From positions 1 through 5,824 of the forward strand of contig DDTL01000106.1 in the NCBI GenBank assembly GCA_002344345.1: a stretch of 5,824 nt of DNA, written 5' to 3'. Positions 5,808 through 5,824 of this stretch are shown here, in pieces (position 1 is the first letter of the stretch; each line of letters starts with the position of its first letter). This stretch comes from Saprospiraceae bacterium UBA2365. Lineage in GTDB: Bacteria; Bacteroidota; Bacteroidia; Chitinophagales; Saprospiraceae. The position numbers and the translations under genes are program-made. The notes under the pieces were generated by a model that was not told where the DNA came from, did no database searches, and saw nothing but the letters and a program-made list of their open reading frames with translations.

Positions 5808-5824
5808 TGCAACACCCATTCATG

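Larger units (their letters stand above)
5703..5824 (-). promoter_or_regulatory. Leader/intergenic region upstream of the operon
   Basis: This is the only non-coding stretch of any size. It is AT-rich next to the kinase start (minus strand ...CTTTCAAATAATTTAAT then ATG), with no Shine-Dalgarno sequence, as is common in Bacteroidota. No ORF of convincing length is present on either strand, and the window ends before any neighbouring gene can be identified. It is the natural place for the operon promoter. Confidence 0.5.

Noticed and set aside
5703..5824. Short minus-strand frames in the leader, including a 17-codon frame MGVADPIIAGIKYFWSY and a ~39-codon frame reaching the kinase start
   Set aside because: Too short and without a supporting ribosome site or conserved pattern; a leader peptide cannot be excluded, but nothing in the sequence argues for it.

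Overview
The window reads as one compact minus-strand operon from a member of the Bacteroidota. This is inferred from the Bacteroidota-style peptidoglycan-salvage gene set, the AT-rich leader without a Shine-Dalgarno sequence, and the type of secreted protein at the left edge. No rRNA or other taxonomic marker is present, so the lineage is not proven. Almost every base is coding. The only real non-coding stretch is the ~120 bp leader at the right end (5703-5824).

Layout in transcription order (right to left): (1) leader with a weak Bacteroidota-type promoter candidate and a small inverted repeat; (2) 5702-4506, a divergent ROK/ASKHA-fold sugar kinase homologue; (3) 4512-3205, a SpoIID/LytB-domain protein with no visible signal peptide; (4) 3194-1542, an AmpG-type 12-TM MFS permease with an extra ~130-residue segment that resembles an extracellular Calx-beta-like beta-sandwich; (5) 1555-302, a secreted NamZ/DUF1343 exo-beta-N-acetylmuramidase; (6) 296 to the left edge, the first 98 codons of another secreted protein, cut by the window. 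The junctions are a 7 bp overlap, a 10 bp gap, a 14 bp (or 8 bp) overlap and a 5 bp gap, so co-transcription and translational coupling are very likely.

The genes fit a peptidoglycan salvage/recycling route. NamZ would release MurNAc from glycan ends in the periplasm. The AmpG-like permease would carry MurNAc or muropeptides inward. The SpoIID-type glycan-cleaving protein and the ROK-like kinase would process the products, apparently in the cytoplasm. The general theme is known: Tannerella forsythia salvages MurNAc with a MurT/MurK/MurQ system and NamZ enzymes (recalled, not checked). No MurQ etherase, NagZ or amidase is visible here. The least ordinary features are the beta-domain insertion in the transporter's predicted periplasmic loop, the in-frame A8 slippery tract at the kinase/SpoIID junction, the lack of an export signal on the SpoIID-type protein, and the loss of the usual sugar and zinc motifs in the ROK-like protein. 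I see no tRNA, rRNA, CRISPR array, insertion sequence or clear terminator. The operon appears to continue past position 1.
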